Assembly (NCBI GenBank): GCA_039105265.1
Contig: JAPFFF010000066.1
Span: 186,001 to 250,000 of the forward strand
Reading direction: 5' to 3'
Length of the DNA stretch: 64,000 nucleotides
From: Tritrichomonas musculus
Lineage: Eukaryota > Parabasalia > Tritrichomonadida > Tritrichomonadidae
Below, one piece after another: positions 11,092 through 21,142 of this stretch. Position 1 is the first letter of the stretch. Each line of letters opens with the position of its first letter. The notes below the pieces were generated by a model that was not told where the DNA came from, searched no databases, and saw only the letters and a program-made list of their open reading frames with translations. The translations under genes and the position numbers were made by a program.

Positions 11092-11942
11092 AGAGAACCG
11101 TTACTTTTTGAATATTCTATTTCAAAAAAGCGCCATTATATTTTTCGGGAAGTGCGTGCTAGCATCCCTCCATTAAAGATCGAATTCTAGTTGTCCATAT
11201 TCCACGTGGGCAAAGTGGGAAGTGGAGGATGCTAGCACTTGCGAAGGAAGATATGTTTAATTACAGATTATGCATTGAGGAAGATTCGAGGGATGGAGCT
11301 CTCCATCTCTTGAATCTTCTGTTTCCGATTACTCAATTACAGAAGATTCTTTTTATAAAAATATTTGATTTTTAATTAACAATATATCTTCAAAGTTTCA
11401 TTTATCATCCATCTATTTTTCAGCAATCATATTTCTCTTCTTCGTTCAACAATTTTCTTTTCTTCTTTTTTTTAATCAACTTTCCCTTTTTCAATTGCAA
11501 AAAGAAAGATAACGCTAAGAAAGAGTTTTGAAGAGAAAAAAGATGAGTGCTGAAGAAGAGAAGGATGATAAATGAAGAAGACAAATATAATAACTGTAAA
11601 AAAGAAAAGTGCTTTTTTATTGAATCATCTTTAATTGAATAATCGGAAACAGAAGATTCAAGAAATGGAGAGCTCTATCCCTCGAATCTTCTGTAATTGA
11701 GTAATCGGAAACAGAAGATTCAAGAGATGGAGAGCTCCATCCCTCGAATCTTCCTCAATGCATAATCTGTAATTAAACATATCTTCCTTCGCAAGTGCTA
11801 GCATCCTCCTCTTCCCACTTTGCCCACGTGGAATATGGACAACTAGGATTCGATCTTTAATGGAGGGATGCTAGCACGCACTTCCCGAAAAATATAATGG
11901 CGCTTTTTTTGAAATAGAATATTCAAAAAGTAACGGTTCTCT
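11092..11942. mobile_element. Foldback element with ~258-bp inverted arms
   Basis: The left arm (11092-11349) and right arm (11684-11942) are inverted copies differing at only a few positions. Both contain the segments CGGGAAGTGCGTGCTAGCATC and CCACGTGGGCAAAGTGGGA. The 330-bp spacer is AT-rich and non-coding and includes a second ~60-bp copy of the inner arm end (11640-11690). Long arms without a transposase suit a non-autonomous foldback, such as Mutator-like foldbacks in trichomonads. No 9-bp target duplication is evident; TTA on each side is the most that can be seen. The high arm identity suggests a fairly recent insertion. Confidence 0.8.
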
Positions 11943-12345
11943 TAATTTAATAGTACCAATATAAGTTTGCCTGCGAATTTCTTTCAATTTTATTCATTTT
12001 AATGAAAATAACAAGTAAGTAATTTGTTTTTTTAAAAAATCCACTATTTTTTAATACAAAAGCTCAAAAAAATCACCTTTTTTATAAAATATGATCAATT
12101 CAATGAAATCTTAACTTTTTGAATAGGGGGTGCTGATATTTTCTTAGAACTCGGGTTCATTGAAAATTGCCTCAATATTTTATTTCATAAAAAAATAAAC
12201 GGTTATATAAACCATTCAAATTTTCTTATTTTATTTCCTAAAACTACTATTTTAAAACCTAACCAGCTGTATCATTTATTAATTATCTGCAACATAAGAA
12301 TAATTTTTAAGGCTAATAATCAATTAAAGTGCTTATTATATACTC

Positions 12346-12383
<38 letters not shown>

Positions 12384-12392
12384 ATTAAATTA

Positions 12393-12540
12393 GGCTTGTT
12401 ATATCTAGATAATCGATATCAATTATCAGTACATTTTTTGATATTGATAACAAAGTTATTAATTTGATAATCGAAGATCGATATCAAATATCGAGAAAAA
12501 TTTTGATATCAAGAAAAAAAATTTTCGAAAGTATTCAATT
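12393..12540. repeat. Partial copy of the TA-flanked MITE family (left end)
   Basis: Begins TA-GGCTTGTTAT, exactly as the complete copy at 17699-17701 does, and runs into ATCGATATC palindromes. No matching right terminus was found downstream. A run of about 30 T precedes it. From here to 13159 the DNA is AT-rich with no gene that I can support. Confidence 0.55.
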
Positions 12541-13159
12541 TTTTTTTGGAAATGAAAAATTCAAATATATTTGTATAAAATAAATTTTAACTTATAAAAA
12601 ACGAGAATATATGTTTTATCTAAGTGATATATTATTTTACAAATAGACAAATATCATCTAATCATTTTTAGCAAGTGAAAAAAGTCTGATAATGATTAAT
12701 AAAAAGGTATGGAAACTTCTATCCACTCGACAGATCATTTTTCTTTCAAAATATAATTTTTAAATGATAGTATTAATGATAAATATAATATAAAAAAGAC
12801 ATATTTTTCTAGAGGAATTTAAGATAAAAATAAATTATTTTTTTGAAAAAAATTGAATCCTAATCTGGTTATCTTAATTCAAAAAACCATTTTTTAATTA
12901 TATTATTTTTAAATAGAATTATATAAGTAATTTATATTTCATTAGGAAGAACTCGAAATTTATCATTTTTTATATTCATATCACAAGTGATATGAATGAA
13001 TTTAACCTAAAAGGCGAATTTTTTTTACCTAAAAGGCGAATTTCAAAATTTTGAAAATATTGAGTTTATGCAGGAAATTGTTTTCCAATTTTCTTCATAT
13101 TGATATTAAAAATTCTATTCCCTATTCGTTCAAATCACTTTTTCCATTTTTATTGTTGA

Positions 13160-14270
13160 TTATACATCATGGATGCATCTTTCACGAATTAGATAAGCGC
13201 ATTCATAAGGTCTGTTGTGTTTAAGATAGCTATAGTAAACTCTTCCCTCATAACCCTCTTTGCTCCATGGAGTATTTTTGTCTGCAATACGCGCAGTTGA
13301 GGCATGCAAAGATTCATTGGCATTAGTATTTAACGTCGGATCGACCTTATCAAAGATGCTCTGAGTATCAACCAAGAAGTCATGGAAATCTTCTCTAAGT
13401 TTCTTGTCATTCATTCCATTTTTCCATTCAAAGCACTTAACTTCTCCATGATTACAAAAGCCATGCTTTCCAAGAACATGATTTTCTGTTTTAAGCCATT
13501 TTGCTTTCTTTGTTTCTGCATCTATTTTTTTGTCATACAATAAATTAATGAACCAATCATTAACATGCGTCTTTAAACCATAAAACTTTTTTTTGTATTC
13601 AATTAATGTGAAAAACATCAATGCAGAAATGCCAAATTCAATTAAGTTTCGAGCTTTCCTGTATGCTCCATTTATAAGTCGATCCCAATAGTATGAAAAC
13701 CATTTTTTCCCATGGCTAGGATCTATTTTTTCTGATGCATCTGGAGCCTGACAAGCCCATATATTTCTTGTTTAATTGTCCTGTTCATGAACGAATTTGG
13801 CAAATTTTTTACTATCAATTTGGGACAAATTTTGTCGGATCATTTTACTCTCCATCATGTTGCTTGATCCAACAAAATCGCCATTTTTTCTTTCCTTTGT
13901 GATAACGCTGCCAGCAGCAATCTTCCCAGTTTTGCAATTCATGAATGCACCATGACACTGAGAAGAGTTGCGTCGGTGGGCGAATGCGCCATCATATGAT
14001 AAAAATGATCCTTCTGTCATTTTCATTGATTCTTCTTGAATTGACTACTTTTACAACTGAATTATGTTAGAATGAACTTTTTGCTGGTGACGATAAAAGG
14101 TTGATTTTGAAGGCGATTCAACGCTTTGAGCTGCTAAAATACCTTTTGCCTTTTTAAATGTAGAACCGTTCTCGTAACATGAGATAACCATCATAGTTGG
14201 ATCAGCACGTGGATTAACGACTTCATTCTCATCTTTGTTCCATCTTTTTTAGCTGCCATCTGAGCTTTTA
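13160..14270 (-). pseudogene. DDE transposase relic (Mutator/Kolobok-like DNA transposon)
   Basis: The minus strand carries transposase-like sequence in one main frame: a short N-terminal piece with STFYRHQQ (about 14200-14060), a block LSYDGAFAHRRNSSQCHGAF (about 14020-13950) with SSNMMES, and a C-terminal block (13621-13160) with NESLHAST. The pattern SxDGxxxxRRxxS...SSxxME recalls the DDE domain of Mutator/Kolobok-type transposases, and the Asp of DGA would be the first acidic residue. The frame is interrupted by at least three in-frame stops (two just upstream of 14026, one at 13769-13771) and by a shift near the 5' end. It is a dead DNA transposon gene. No terminal repeats could be tied to it. 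Confidence 0.65.
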
Positions 14271-14652
14271 GTCTCCTTTGCTTGCTTTTTGGTACACCAC
14301 GAAACATTTAAATGAAGCGGAAATGGAAAGAAAAATTTTCAAATATGCATTCAATTTTTTCATTGAATTTTTTTTGATTTATATTGGTTTTATAAAGCAT
14401 TCAAAATATAATTTTTTTTGTATTTATATTTGTTTTGTAGGTATTCAAAAAATGGGACTTTTATCACAATTTCTTTTTTAAGTTTTAAAACAATTTTATC
14501 TTTCAAAAAAATAATATTTTATATCAATTTATAAAATAATAATTCAAACAATCTAGCATCATAAATCAAGATAACAGATTTTTTTGCGTAGAATCAATAA
14601 TTAATGGGATATATTCAAAACAATATAATTTATAAATTATGAGGAAATTTAT
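14271..14652. other. AT-rich spacer
   Basis: A single 67-codon open frame here is AT-driven and resembles nothing known. I see no RNA gene or repeat. Confidence 0.5.
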
Positions 14653-14942
14653 AGTTAGATATGGTAGTGGGTGTTTCACACCACACTACACACATGAAAC
14701 TTACACTTTTGGTCGTTTTTCGTTATGAAAATTAATTTTGGTCTCGCCAAAAGAAATGTCATGATTTACGTCTCGTGGTGCTTATGATTTAATGTATAAC
14801 CTCGATGTCAGAGCTGTTGGTGATGTTTCAACAATTGATACAACAAATGATATTCATAAATTGCTATTCATCAGATGATGCACAAATGAAATATAATTTA
14901 TTGATATCATAAATGAAACGATTAACTGACCCAATCGATTAC
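14653..14942 (+). repeat. Left terminal inverted repeat of the integrase element
   Basis: A 290-bp inverted copy of 17064-17353. It carries an ATG and the first ten codons (MKRLTDPIDY) of the inward-facing frame, so any promoter here is duplicated at both ends. Confidence 0.9.
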
Positions 14943-15155
14943 GAGCGAATCGAATTAATTTATTTTCAACCATTGAGTGTTCTGTTGAAACGAGATGATA
15001 AAACATTGAGTCAACAAATGAAGAAGCTGAAAGAAGAGACAAAAATAAAAATGTTCACTGATGAAACTTTCAATATTGATGAGTATATAATAGATGAATG
15101 TTGTAATGGCAGAGCGTATAGATTGATTTATAACCCAATCAAAAATAATAAATGA
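14913..15155 (+). CDS. Small protein starting inside the left TIR
   Basis: An 80-residue frame whose first ten residues, MKRLTDPIDY, are encoded by the inverted repeat and are therefore the same as those of the 338-residue protein at the other end. The remainder is charged and helical, with no recognised family. It ends 6 bases before the end of the convergent integrase gene. It could be a real small gene or a by-product of the repeat-borne start codon. Confidence 0.4.
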   Translation: MKRLTDPIDYERIELIYFQPLSVLLKRDDKTLSQQMKKLKEETKIKMFTDETFNIDEYIIDECCNGRAYRLIYNPIKNNK

Positions 15156-15160
15156 TTTTT

Positions 15161-16075
15161 TTATTGATGTCTAATTCCACGTTTACCATCCTTCAATGTC
15201 TCAGCGATATTTTTATTATCTGTCTTCACTAATTGATATCCAGGATATTTATCAACTGATTTATCTTTAGCTTTAATCATAAATTGATTACCTATTTTTG
15301 AATCTACAATATATGCTTCTTTGCTGACACGTGAACGTCTTTTTGCCTTCGCCCACGATGGACCATCAATGTTAACTATTCTCACTCTATCATCAGGCTT
15401 ATAATCATATGGATTATTTTTAGACATTTTTTTAATATATTCCATTTCATCATTTTCTGTTATATCATTTGGTGCTCTATTGTTCAATGATTTGTGTGGT
15501 GTTTCATTATATGCTTCAATTAATGATTTCATTTCATCTTCAGCAATATATCTATTTTCACCTATCATATCCCTAATTGTTCTCATGAATCGATTTATTA
15601 TTCCCAACACATTATGATTATTATCTTCTGTTGTTCTATAAATAATGTTCTTTGATTTAATGTAATCCAAGAATTCATTTGACAAATATGCTGGGTCTTG
15701 GTCTGACGTTATTGAATAAACATTTTTGACATCATCTATGAATTTATTAAATGCTTCTATTATTGTTTTTGCTCCCTTCCCAACCAATGGATAACTGTAA
15801 GCTTTGCGTGTGTTGATATTAATGAACATCAAATAATTTAATTCATTCTTTCGTCTATTATTAATGAACGTGTCCATTTGATATCCTCCAGGATGTTTTG
15901 AATAGATGTTCATATATTTTGGTTTGTCTGGTACTACATCATGAATGATATTATTTTTCAAATATTCTCTTGCTTCCTTTTCATTAAATCCATATCTTTT
16001 CGCTAGTGGTACAAATTTTGATGGTGTTCGCCACGGAAAACGATTATATAAATCTTCAATTGATTTGAAAGTCAT
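15161..16075 (-). CDS. rve-superfamily integrase
   Basis: A 304-residue integrase of the retroviral/Polinton rve fold. The RNase H-like core begins around GGYQMDTF (Asp near residue 69) and continues with ITSDQDPAYLSNEF (second Asp). It is followed by an LGIINRFMRTIRDM helix and YNETPHKSLNNRAPNDI, the typical post-core segment of rve integrases. The C-terminal ~90 residues are basic and beta-rich (YKPDDRVRI...WAKAKRRSRVSKEAY), like the SH3/chromo-like tail. The role would be to cut and join the element ends, making the 5-bp duplication. Its ATG follows the stop codon of the upstream gene by one base, so it has no separate leader. Confidence 0.85.
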   Translation of the reverse strand: MTFKSIEDLYNRFPWRTPSKFVPLAKRYGFNEKEAREYLKNNIIHDVVPDKPKYMNIYSKHPGGYQMDTFINNRRKNELNYLMFININTRKAYSYPLVGKGAKTIIEAFNKFIDDVKNVYSITSDQDPAYLSNEFLDYIKSKNIIYRTTEDNNHNVLGIINRFMRTIRDMIGENRYIAEDEMKSLIEAYNETPHKSLNNRAPNDITENDEMEYIKKMSKNNPYDYKPDDRVRIVNIDGPSWAKAKRRSRVSKEAYIVDSKIGNQFMIKAKDKSVDKYPGYQLVKTDNKNIAETLKDGKRGIRHQ

Positions 16076-16076
16076 T

Positions 16077-17093
16077 TTATATATATAACAACTTCTGATG
16101 ATTCATCATCTGCATTTCAATCATAAAACTTTCACTAACTGGTAATTTCACTGGCATTTTATAATTACGACCACTATAAAATTCAATCCAAAATGTTTGG
16201 TCAGTTGAATTCAATTTGAAATATTTGATTGGCGAGAAGTTTTGATAACTATTTCCAGCATATCCCTTGCTTGTCTCTTCAGCTATTGATGAATACACTT
16301 TGCAACTGTGTCTATCCCATACATTCTCAAATTTAATTTCTTTCATCCATTTTCCTTCAACCTTGTCATCAGTGATGTTCATATAATTGTTCGGGTCATT
16401 TTGAAATGGCTCAAAGCCAACATTCATGATATCCGCAAAATCGCATTTCACATGTGGTTCGTTATACTGTTCTTTGTTATTTTTGTCATAATGTCTATAT
16501 TTAAATTTAATAGCTATTTCAACATTACATAATTTATTTTTATCATCTTCATCTACTTCATCTTCCTTTAGTTCATTCGCTGCTGAATAAATAGTTTCGA
16601 TAAACATCTTTTTGTTGTAGTCATAGTATCCGTCCATTTGAACGTCTCTAATTCGTTTTTGATTTTTGATATACATCTCGGGTATCTCTTCATCATTGAT
16701 GAAAAACTTTGGATATCCTTCTTTCCATTGATAATTATTGTAATGGCTAAAAGCGATATTCAATTGTTCATTCATATCTTTCCATATTTCTCTCAAATCC
16801 TTGTCTGTTGATAACCATGAAACAATATTGCATTCAACTTGACTCATTTTTGATTTGTCATTTCTGAAATATTTTTTGACTTTGATATTGAATTCTAATT
16901 TACGACGTCTCGCTAACATCCATATTGTACGAAAACCAATAATTGTCTCTCCTTTGTCTGCAGTACACCAATCAGCTGGAAAGTTAAAATAAAATCTATT
17001 TGGTCTGTCATTGTCTTGCTTTCCATCTTCCCTGAAGAACACGTATTCTTTTGGTATTGGTGTGTAATCGATTGGGTCAGTTAATCGTTTCAT
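16077..17093 (-). CDS. Beta-rich protein of the integrase element
   Basis: A 338-residue protein whose first ten codons lie in the right TIR. It is acidic and aromatic, with alternating strand-like stretches such as FYFNFPADW and KLEFNIKVKKYF near the N-terminus and FWIEFYSGRNY with MPVKLPVSESF near the C-terminus. There is no signal peptide, membrane helix or enzyme motif. I do not recognise the family. The strand-rich make-up and pairing with an integrase leave open a capsid-type or DNA-binding role, and neither can be shown here. It lies directly upstream of the integrase in the same direction, with a one-base gap. Confidence 0.75.
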   Translation of the reverse strand: MKRLTDPIDYTPIPKEYVFFREDGKQDNDRPNRFYFNFPADWCTADKGETIIGFRTIWMLARRRKLEFNIKVKKYFRNDKSKMSQVECNIVSWLSTDKDLREIWKDMNEQLNIAFSHYNNYQWKEGYPKFFINDEEIPEMYIKNQKRIRDVQMDGYYDYNKKMFIETIYSAANELKEDEVDEDDKNKLCNVEIAIKFKYRHYDKNNKEQYNEPHVKCDFADIMNVGFEPFQNDPNNYMNITDDKVEGKWMKEIKFENVWDRHSCKVYSSIAEETSKGYAGNSYQNFSPIKYFKLNSTDQTFWIEFYSGRNYKMPVKLPVSESFMIEMQMMNHQKLLYI

Positions 17094-17353
17094 TTATGAT
17101 ATCAATAAATTATATTTCATTTGTGCATCATCTGATGAATAGCAATTTATGAATATCATTTGTTGTATCAATTGTTGAAACATCACCAACAGCTCTGACA
17201 TCGAGGTTATACATTAAATCATAAGCACCACGAGACGTAAATCATGACATTTCTTTTGGCGAGACCAAAATTAATTTTCATAACGAAAAACGACCAAAAG
17301 TGTAAGTTTCATGTGTGTAGTGTGGTGTGAAACACCCACTACCATATCTAACT
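17064..17353 (-). repeat. Right terminal inverted repeat of the integrase element
   Basis: Inverted copy of 14653-14942. It includes the start codon of the 338-residue protein. Confidence 0.9.
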
Positions 17354-17698
17354 TTTATTTATAAAAAAAAAATATGCTTTTTTTTAAAGAAAGAATTAAT
17401 AATTATTAAAAAATGATGCTCAATTCTATAATAATCAGCATTTCCTTCATGTCAAATACAAAATATTATTTTGATGACAAAAGCAATCTGTTCAACAATC
17501 ATTTGAAATTTTGGCTCTAAATCATTGATGTTTTATTGATTTTGTAAAACCGAACTAAGATATGACTTCATATTACACAATGAAAACTTGATCAATAAAA
17601 AGAGTTCTTTTAGATTTAGCATAATTTTTGTTTATATTATTTATATGTATTTAAATATAAGATTTTTTTTATGTAACAAAATTTACTATAATTAAAAA
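17354..17698. other. AT-rich spacer between two mobile elements
   Basis: Contains only the TTTAT target duplication at its left edge. I see no gene or RNA. Confidence 0.5.
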
Positions 17699-17700
17699 TA

Positions 17701-18181
17701 GGCTTGTTATTTTGAGAATCGATATCAAAAACGTCACTTTTTTGCATCCGATACTCGATTATCAGTTTAAAAATCTGATATCGAGATTATCGATTATCAA
17801 GATATCAGATATGAAATGTGATATAAAAATAATTGTAAACTTGATATCAATTACCGAGATCTCGAGATCTCAAACAGATTTATCTTCTTTTATAATTGGT
17901 ATTTGTGATTTTATAATATTTAAAAATATATAATATAATGTATTGATGTTTATTATAAGATTAAAATCAAAAAATACATTCTTTTTTATGAAATATTTGA
18001 GATTAATTGATAAATTACGATCATATATTTATCAAAAAGTTTAATTGAAAATTCTGATATCAAAAGCTGAGAAAAAAAATTCTCGATCTCTGAAATCGAT
18101 CTCGAGAATCTGTGCATATTTATGTATCGATATCAAAAAGTCAATCAATTAACAATCTCGAGAATCGGAGAATAACAAGTC
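17701..18181. mobile_element. Complete TA-flanked MITE (481 bp)
   Basis: The ends GGCTTGTTATT and, inverted, GACTTGTTATT are flanked by TA at 17699-17700 and 18182-18183. The termini are followed by many ATCGATATC/CTCGAGA palindromes, giving a strongly foldable element without coding capacity. Two partial relatives lie at 6012-6143 and 12393-12540. The TA flanks suggest mobilisation by a Tc1/mariner or pogo-type transposase. Confidence 0.75.
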
Positions 18182-18183
18182 TA

Positions 18184-18943
18184 ATTAAAAATAACAATAA
18201 AATACTATAAAAAATAAAGAGAATTAAAGCGTATTATTATGTTGAATTTTTCTTCATATTTATTATTTATTTATCTAAGAATTAATACATATTTCATTAA
18301 TCATACTAAAATAAATCGTATTTTTTTAAAAGCATTTTATTCAAAAATTTGAATGAAAATTTTAAACAATACTACTCCATTAAAAAACGTTGTTAAACTC
18401 ATTCCTTTCTACATTCTTATTTTTATCAATAAAATGTCTAGGCCTCATCACTTTTACATCACAAATGTCTAGGCCTTATTTTTTAACGTCTTTTTTCGTA
18501 AAATAACGATTTTTTGATTTGTAGTATTAATGAAACTTTTTGAATGCGAATAAATTTTTTTTATTTTATGAAGAATCAAAAATAATATTATTTAATTTGA
18601 AAAACATTTTACTATTTTATCATTTTATTTTTAAATTATTTAAAACATTTTTAATATAAAAAAATAATTGTAGATCAAGATAAAAATAAAAAACTAATAT
18701 CGAAAAAATAACGTATTTACAATTGTAATTTTTAAACGGACAAGTTGTATACAATTGTAAATACAAAAACCAAGGCTTAAAAATGTCAGATTTTTTCCAA
18801 ATATAAGAAATCGATATAATGATTCACCAATCTCATGCTAATTAGTAGTAATACAGCAAAATAAGACCATTTCAAATACCGGTTATTTAACAATTTTTTA
18901 AAAAAATAATGAATTCAGAAACAACTAAATTCAGATATGTGAC
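18184..18943. other. AT-rich spacer upstream of the USP gene
   Basis: No gene, RNA or repeat family recognised. A small palindromic pair (ACAATTGTAA...ACAATTGTAA) lies near 18720-18765. Confidence 0.5.
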
Positions 18944-20515
18944 ATGAAATTTTTTCAAAAATTTTATTTTGACAATATAATGTCTCAAGAAGAAACTCCA
19001 AAACCATCAGAAGAAATCAAAGATTCACAAGATGATATTCTCCAAATTGAAAAAGGTTTTGTTAAACCATTTGGCTTGAAAAATGTTGGAAATTCATGCT
19101 ATATGAATTCAGCTTTTCAATGCTTATTTTCACTACCATCTTTTGTAAAAAATCTAGATAATATGATTTCTGAATCAGAAAATCCAAAATTACTTGTTGA
19201 AATAAAGAATTATATATTAGATCCTTTACACGATCCAACTAAAATCAGGGAAATATTAGGAGAAAGAGATGAAATATATAAAGGTTTTCTCCAGCAAGAT
19301 TCATACCTATTATTTGTAAATATTATAGACTTATTATCAGATGAAAATGAAAAAATGATATATGATCTTTTTTATGGCAAATTAAACAGCGATATCATTT
19401 GTAAAAAATGCAATGATGCTTTAAAAGGCGAACAAGTTTTTTCCTCGATTAATCTCTCAATCGTTGGATCTCGACAAGTAATTTACATACCGTATGACAT
19501 TACCAAGCACTCCATCGAACTAGCACGAATACCAAAAGTTTCAGAAACAATTGGATTCGAAGATGAAAGCATAGAAAAAGTCATAATTAAGCCATTTTTA
19601 CTCTTGGCAAAAATGAATTCAAAATTTGAATTCATCGACCATTTATCAACAGAATATAATCAAATCTATGCTTTTGAGCTTCCTGAGAATGTTAAAGAAG
19701 GCTTTGGTCTAACCGTTGTTCAATTAAAGACGCCTGAAAATATTATTTTCACGCCGCCTTTTTTATGTGAAGTTCCTATTGGCCAGAACGATGAAAATCA
19801 ATTGAAAAAGATCGTTTTAGAAAGAATTAAAGAACTGTTTCCAGTGCCGACTGATGATTCACAAGGAGTCAGTATTGATGAAATAGAATCGTCATTCAAA
19901 TTGAAAAGAAAAATCGAATCATTCAATTTTTCAGAGAAACCGCCATTTTGCCTTGAATATGTAACTTATACAGTATCCAATAAAAAATTACTTGACAAGA
20001 AAAAACGATCAAAAAAACCGTCAGATGAAGTAATTAGCATCATTCAATTATTTAACGGTCACATCACTAAAAATCAACTTTCAGTTGGCTGCAAACTGGA
20101 TTGTGATAAATGCCATGAATGTCATCGTTCTTTCCAACAGATGAAATACATCAGTTTTCCACAGATTTTGGTCATGCACATTGAAAGAGGACTGAAGACG
20201 TTAAAGAAAGAATATAGTTACAATTCAAAAATTTTCTTGCCTCAGAAAATTTCTGTGAAAAAAGATGGAGAATTCTCTACATTGTCATCAATTGTTGACG
20301 AATCTGATGGCTGTGATAAATATGAGTTGGTGGCAATCACAGACCACATCGGAAACCTGGACTCCGGACACTACACTGCATTGGCAAAGAGAGGCGAAAA
20401 CTGGTACCATTTCAATGATTCAAATGTTACTCAGATACCGGAAATAAGTGAGCCAAGCAGGACTTCTTTCACAGTGTTCTATGAAAAAATCAATGACGAA
20501 AATAATGATAAATAA
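18944..20515 (+). CDS. Ubiquitin-specific protease (USP/UBP, peptidase C19)
   Basis: A 523-residue deubiquitinase. The Cys box is GLKNVGNSCYMNSAFQC with C52 as nucleophile, and the His box is LDSGHYTALAKRGENWYHFNDS with H476 and a following Asn/Asp. Between them lie the usual QQDS segment and two CxxC-type pairs (CKKC near residue 156, CDKCHEC near 389) that probably hold a structural zinc. It would cleave ubiquitin from proteins in the cytosol or nucleus. The in-frame ATG at 18980 (MSQEETPK) is an equally good or better start, because the first 12 residues are AT-driven. Host gene, intact. Confidence 0.92.
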   Translation: MKFFQKFYFDNIMSQEETPKPSEEIKDSQDDILQIEKGFVKPFGLKNVGNSCYMNSAFQCLFSLPSFVKNLDNMISESENPKLLVEIKNYILDPLHDPTKIREILGERDEIYKGFLQQDSYLLFVNIIDLLSDENEKMIYDLFYGKLNSDIICKKCNDALKGEQVFSSINLSIVGSRQVIYIPYDITKHSIELARIPKVSETIGFEDESIEKVIIKPFLLLAKMNSKFEFIDHLSTEYNQIYAFELPENVKEGFGLTVVQLKTPENIIFTPPFLCEVPIGQNDENQLKKIVLERIKELFPVPTDDSQGVSIDEIESSFKLKRKIESFNFSEKPPFCLEYVTYTVSNKKLLDKKKRSKKPSDEVISIIQLFNGHITKNQLSVGCKLDCDKCHECHRSFQQMKYISFPQILVMHIERGLKTLKKEYSYNSKIFLPQKISVKKDGEFSTLSSIVDESDGCDKYELVAITDHIGNLDSGHYTALAKRGENWYHFNDSNVTQIPEISEPSRTSFTVFYEKINDENNDK

Positions 20516-21128
20516 GATTAATAATTGTTGATCTTTTTTTTTATTTATTTTTATAAATGCTTTTTTCCCCTACATCATTGTATTAAGATTGGAGCAATAT
20601 ATCATTGGATTGATTTAAAAAGTTTATATGATTATAATATTATCATCAAATAAATTGCATGAAGAAAACATATTTCAAAAAGTATTTGTTATTTTTTTGT
20701 CAAAGTCTAAATCAGTTTTGATGAAAATATAGCTAATGAGATTTTCAAATTATTATTTTGATAATTAAAAATGTAGATCATGAAAAATATATATTTTCCC
20801 ATTTAATATCATGTTTATATCCAAAGTAAAACATTATATGGAATAAAAATTAGAAATTGATATATATATTTATATTTTTAATTTCAACTTAATTTTGTGA
20901 ATTTTCAATTTAATAACCAAATGAAAATAAAATATATCGGACAGAATAGATTAAAAAATAAAATAAAATTAGTTATTTTATGAATATATAAATATTATTA
21001 TATAATTTTATGTTATTTTTAAATTTTATTAGAGAAATTATAATATATTAATGATAAATGTCTACTATCGTAATTAAAAATATTGAATTCAAAATAAATT
21101 AATAAGTTCAATATTTGAATTCTTAATT
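20516..21128. other. AT-rich intergenic spacer
   Basis: A T-rich 3' flank of the USP gene, then featureless AT-rich DNA up to the legumain initiator. Nothing else seen. Confidence 0.55.
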
Positions 21129-21134
21129 TCACTT
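21129..21134 (+). promoter_or_regulatory. Initiator-like element (TCACTT) of the legumain gene
   Basis: TCACTT fits the trichomonad initiator TCA(+1)Y..., with the A 12 bases before the ATG. This is the expected very short leader and supports the chosen start. Confidence 0.6.
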
Positions 21135-21142
21135 AAAAGAAA

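Larger units (their letters stand above)
8625..12159. mobile_element. Composite repeat region bounded by 15-bp inverted repeats
   Basis: TGAACCCGAGTTCTA at 8625-8639 is found inverted at 12145-12159. A second motif, the sequence around CAGTACCCCTATTCAAAAAGT near 9437-9460, is found inverted (imperfectly) next to the right end at ~12110-12137, so the two sides share subterminal sequence as well. Between them lie a small MITE, two tandem-repeat tracts and a long foldback. No gene or transposase is visible in the 3.5 kb and I find no clear target duplication. It may be one large non-autonomous element later hit by others. Confidence 0.45.
14653..17353. mobile_element. Compact rve-integrase element with long TIRs, possibly Polinton-related (2.7 kb)
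   Basis: The terminal inverted repeats are 290 bp (14653-14942 and 17064-17353), identical as far as I can read, and begin AGTTAGATATGG. TTTAT is duplicated on both flanks (14648-14652 and 17354-17358). Inside are an rve-type integrase, a 338-residue beta-rich protein and an 80-residue frame. Long TIRs, a 5-6-bp duplication and an rve integrase are Polinton/Maverick traits, but the size is about a tenth of a typical one, so this may be a derivative or satellite. It looks whole and, given identical arms, young. Confidence 0.85.
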
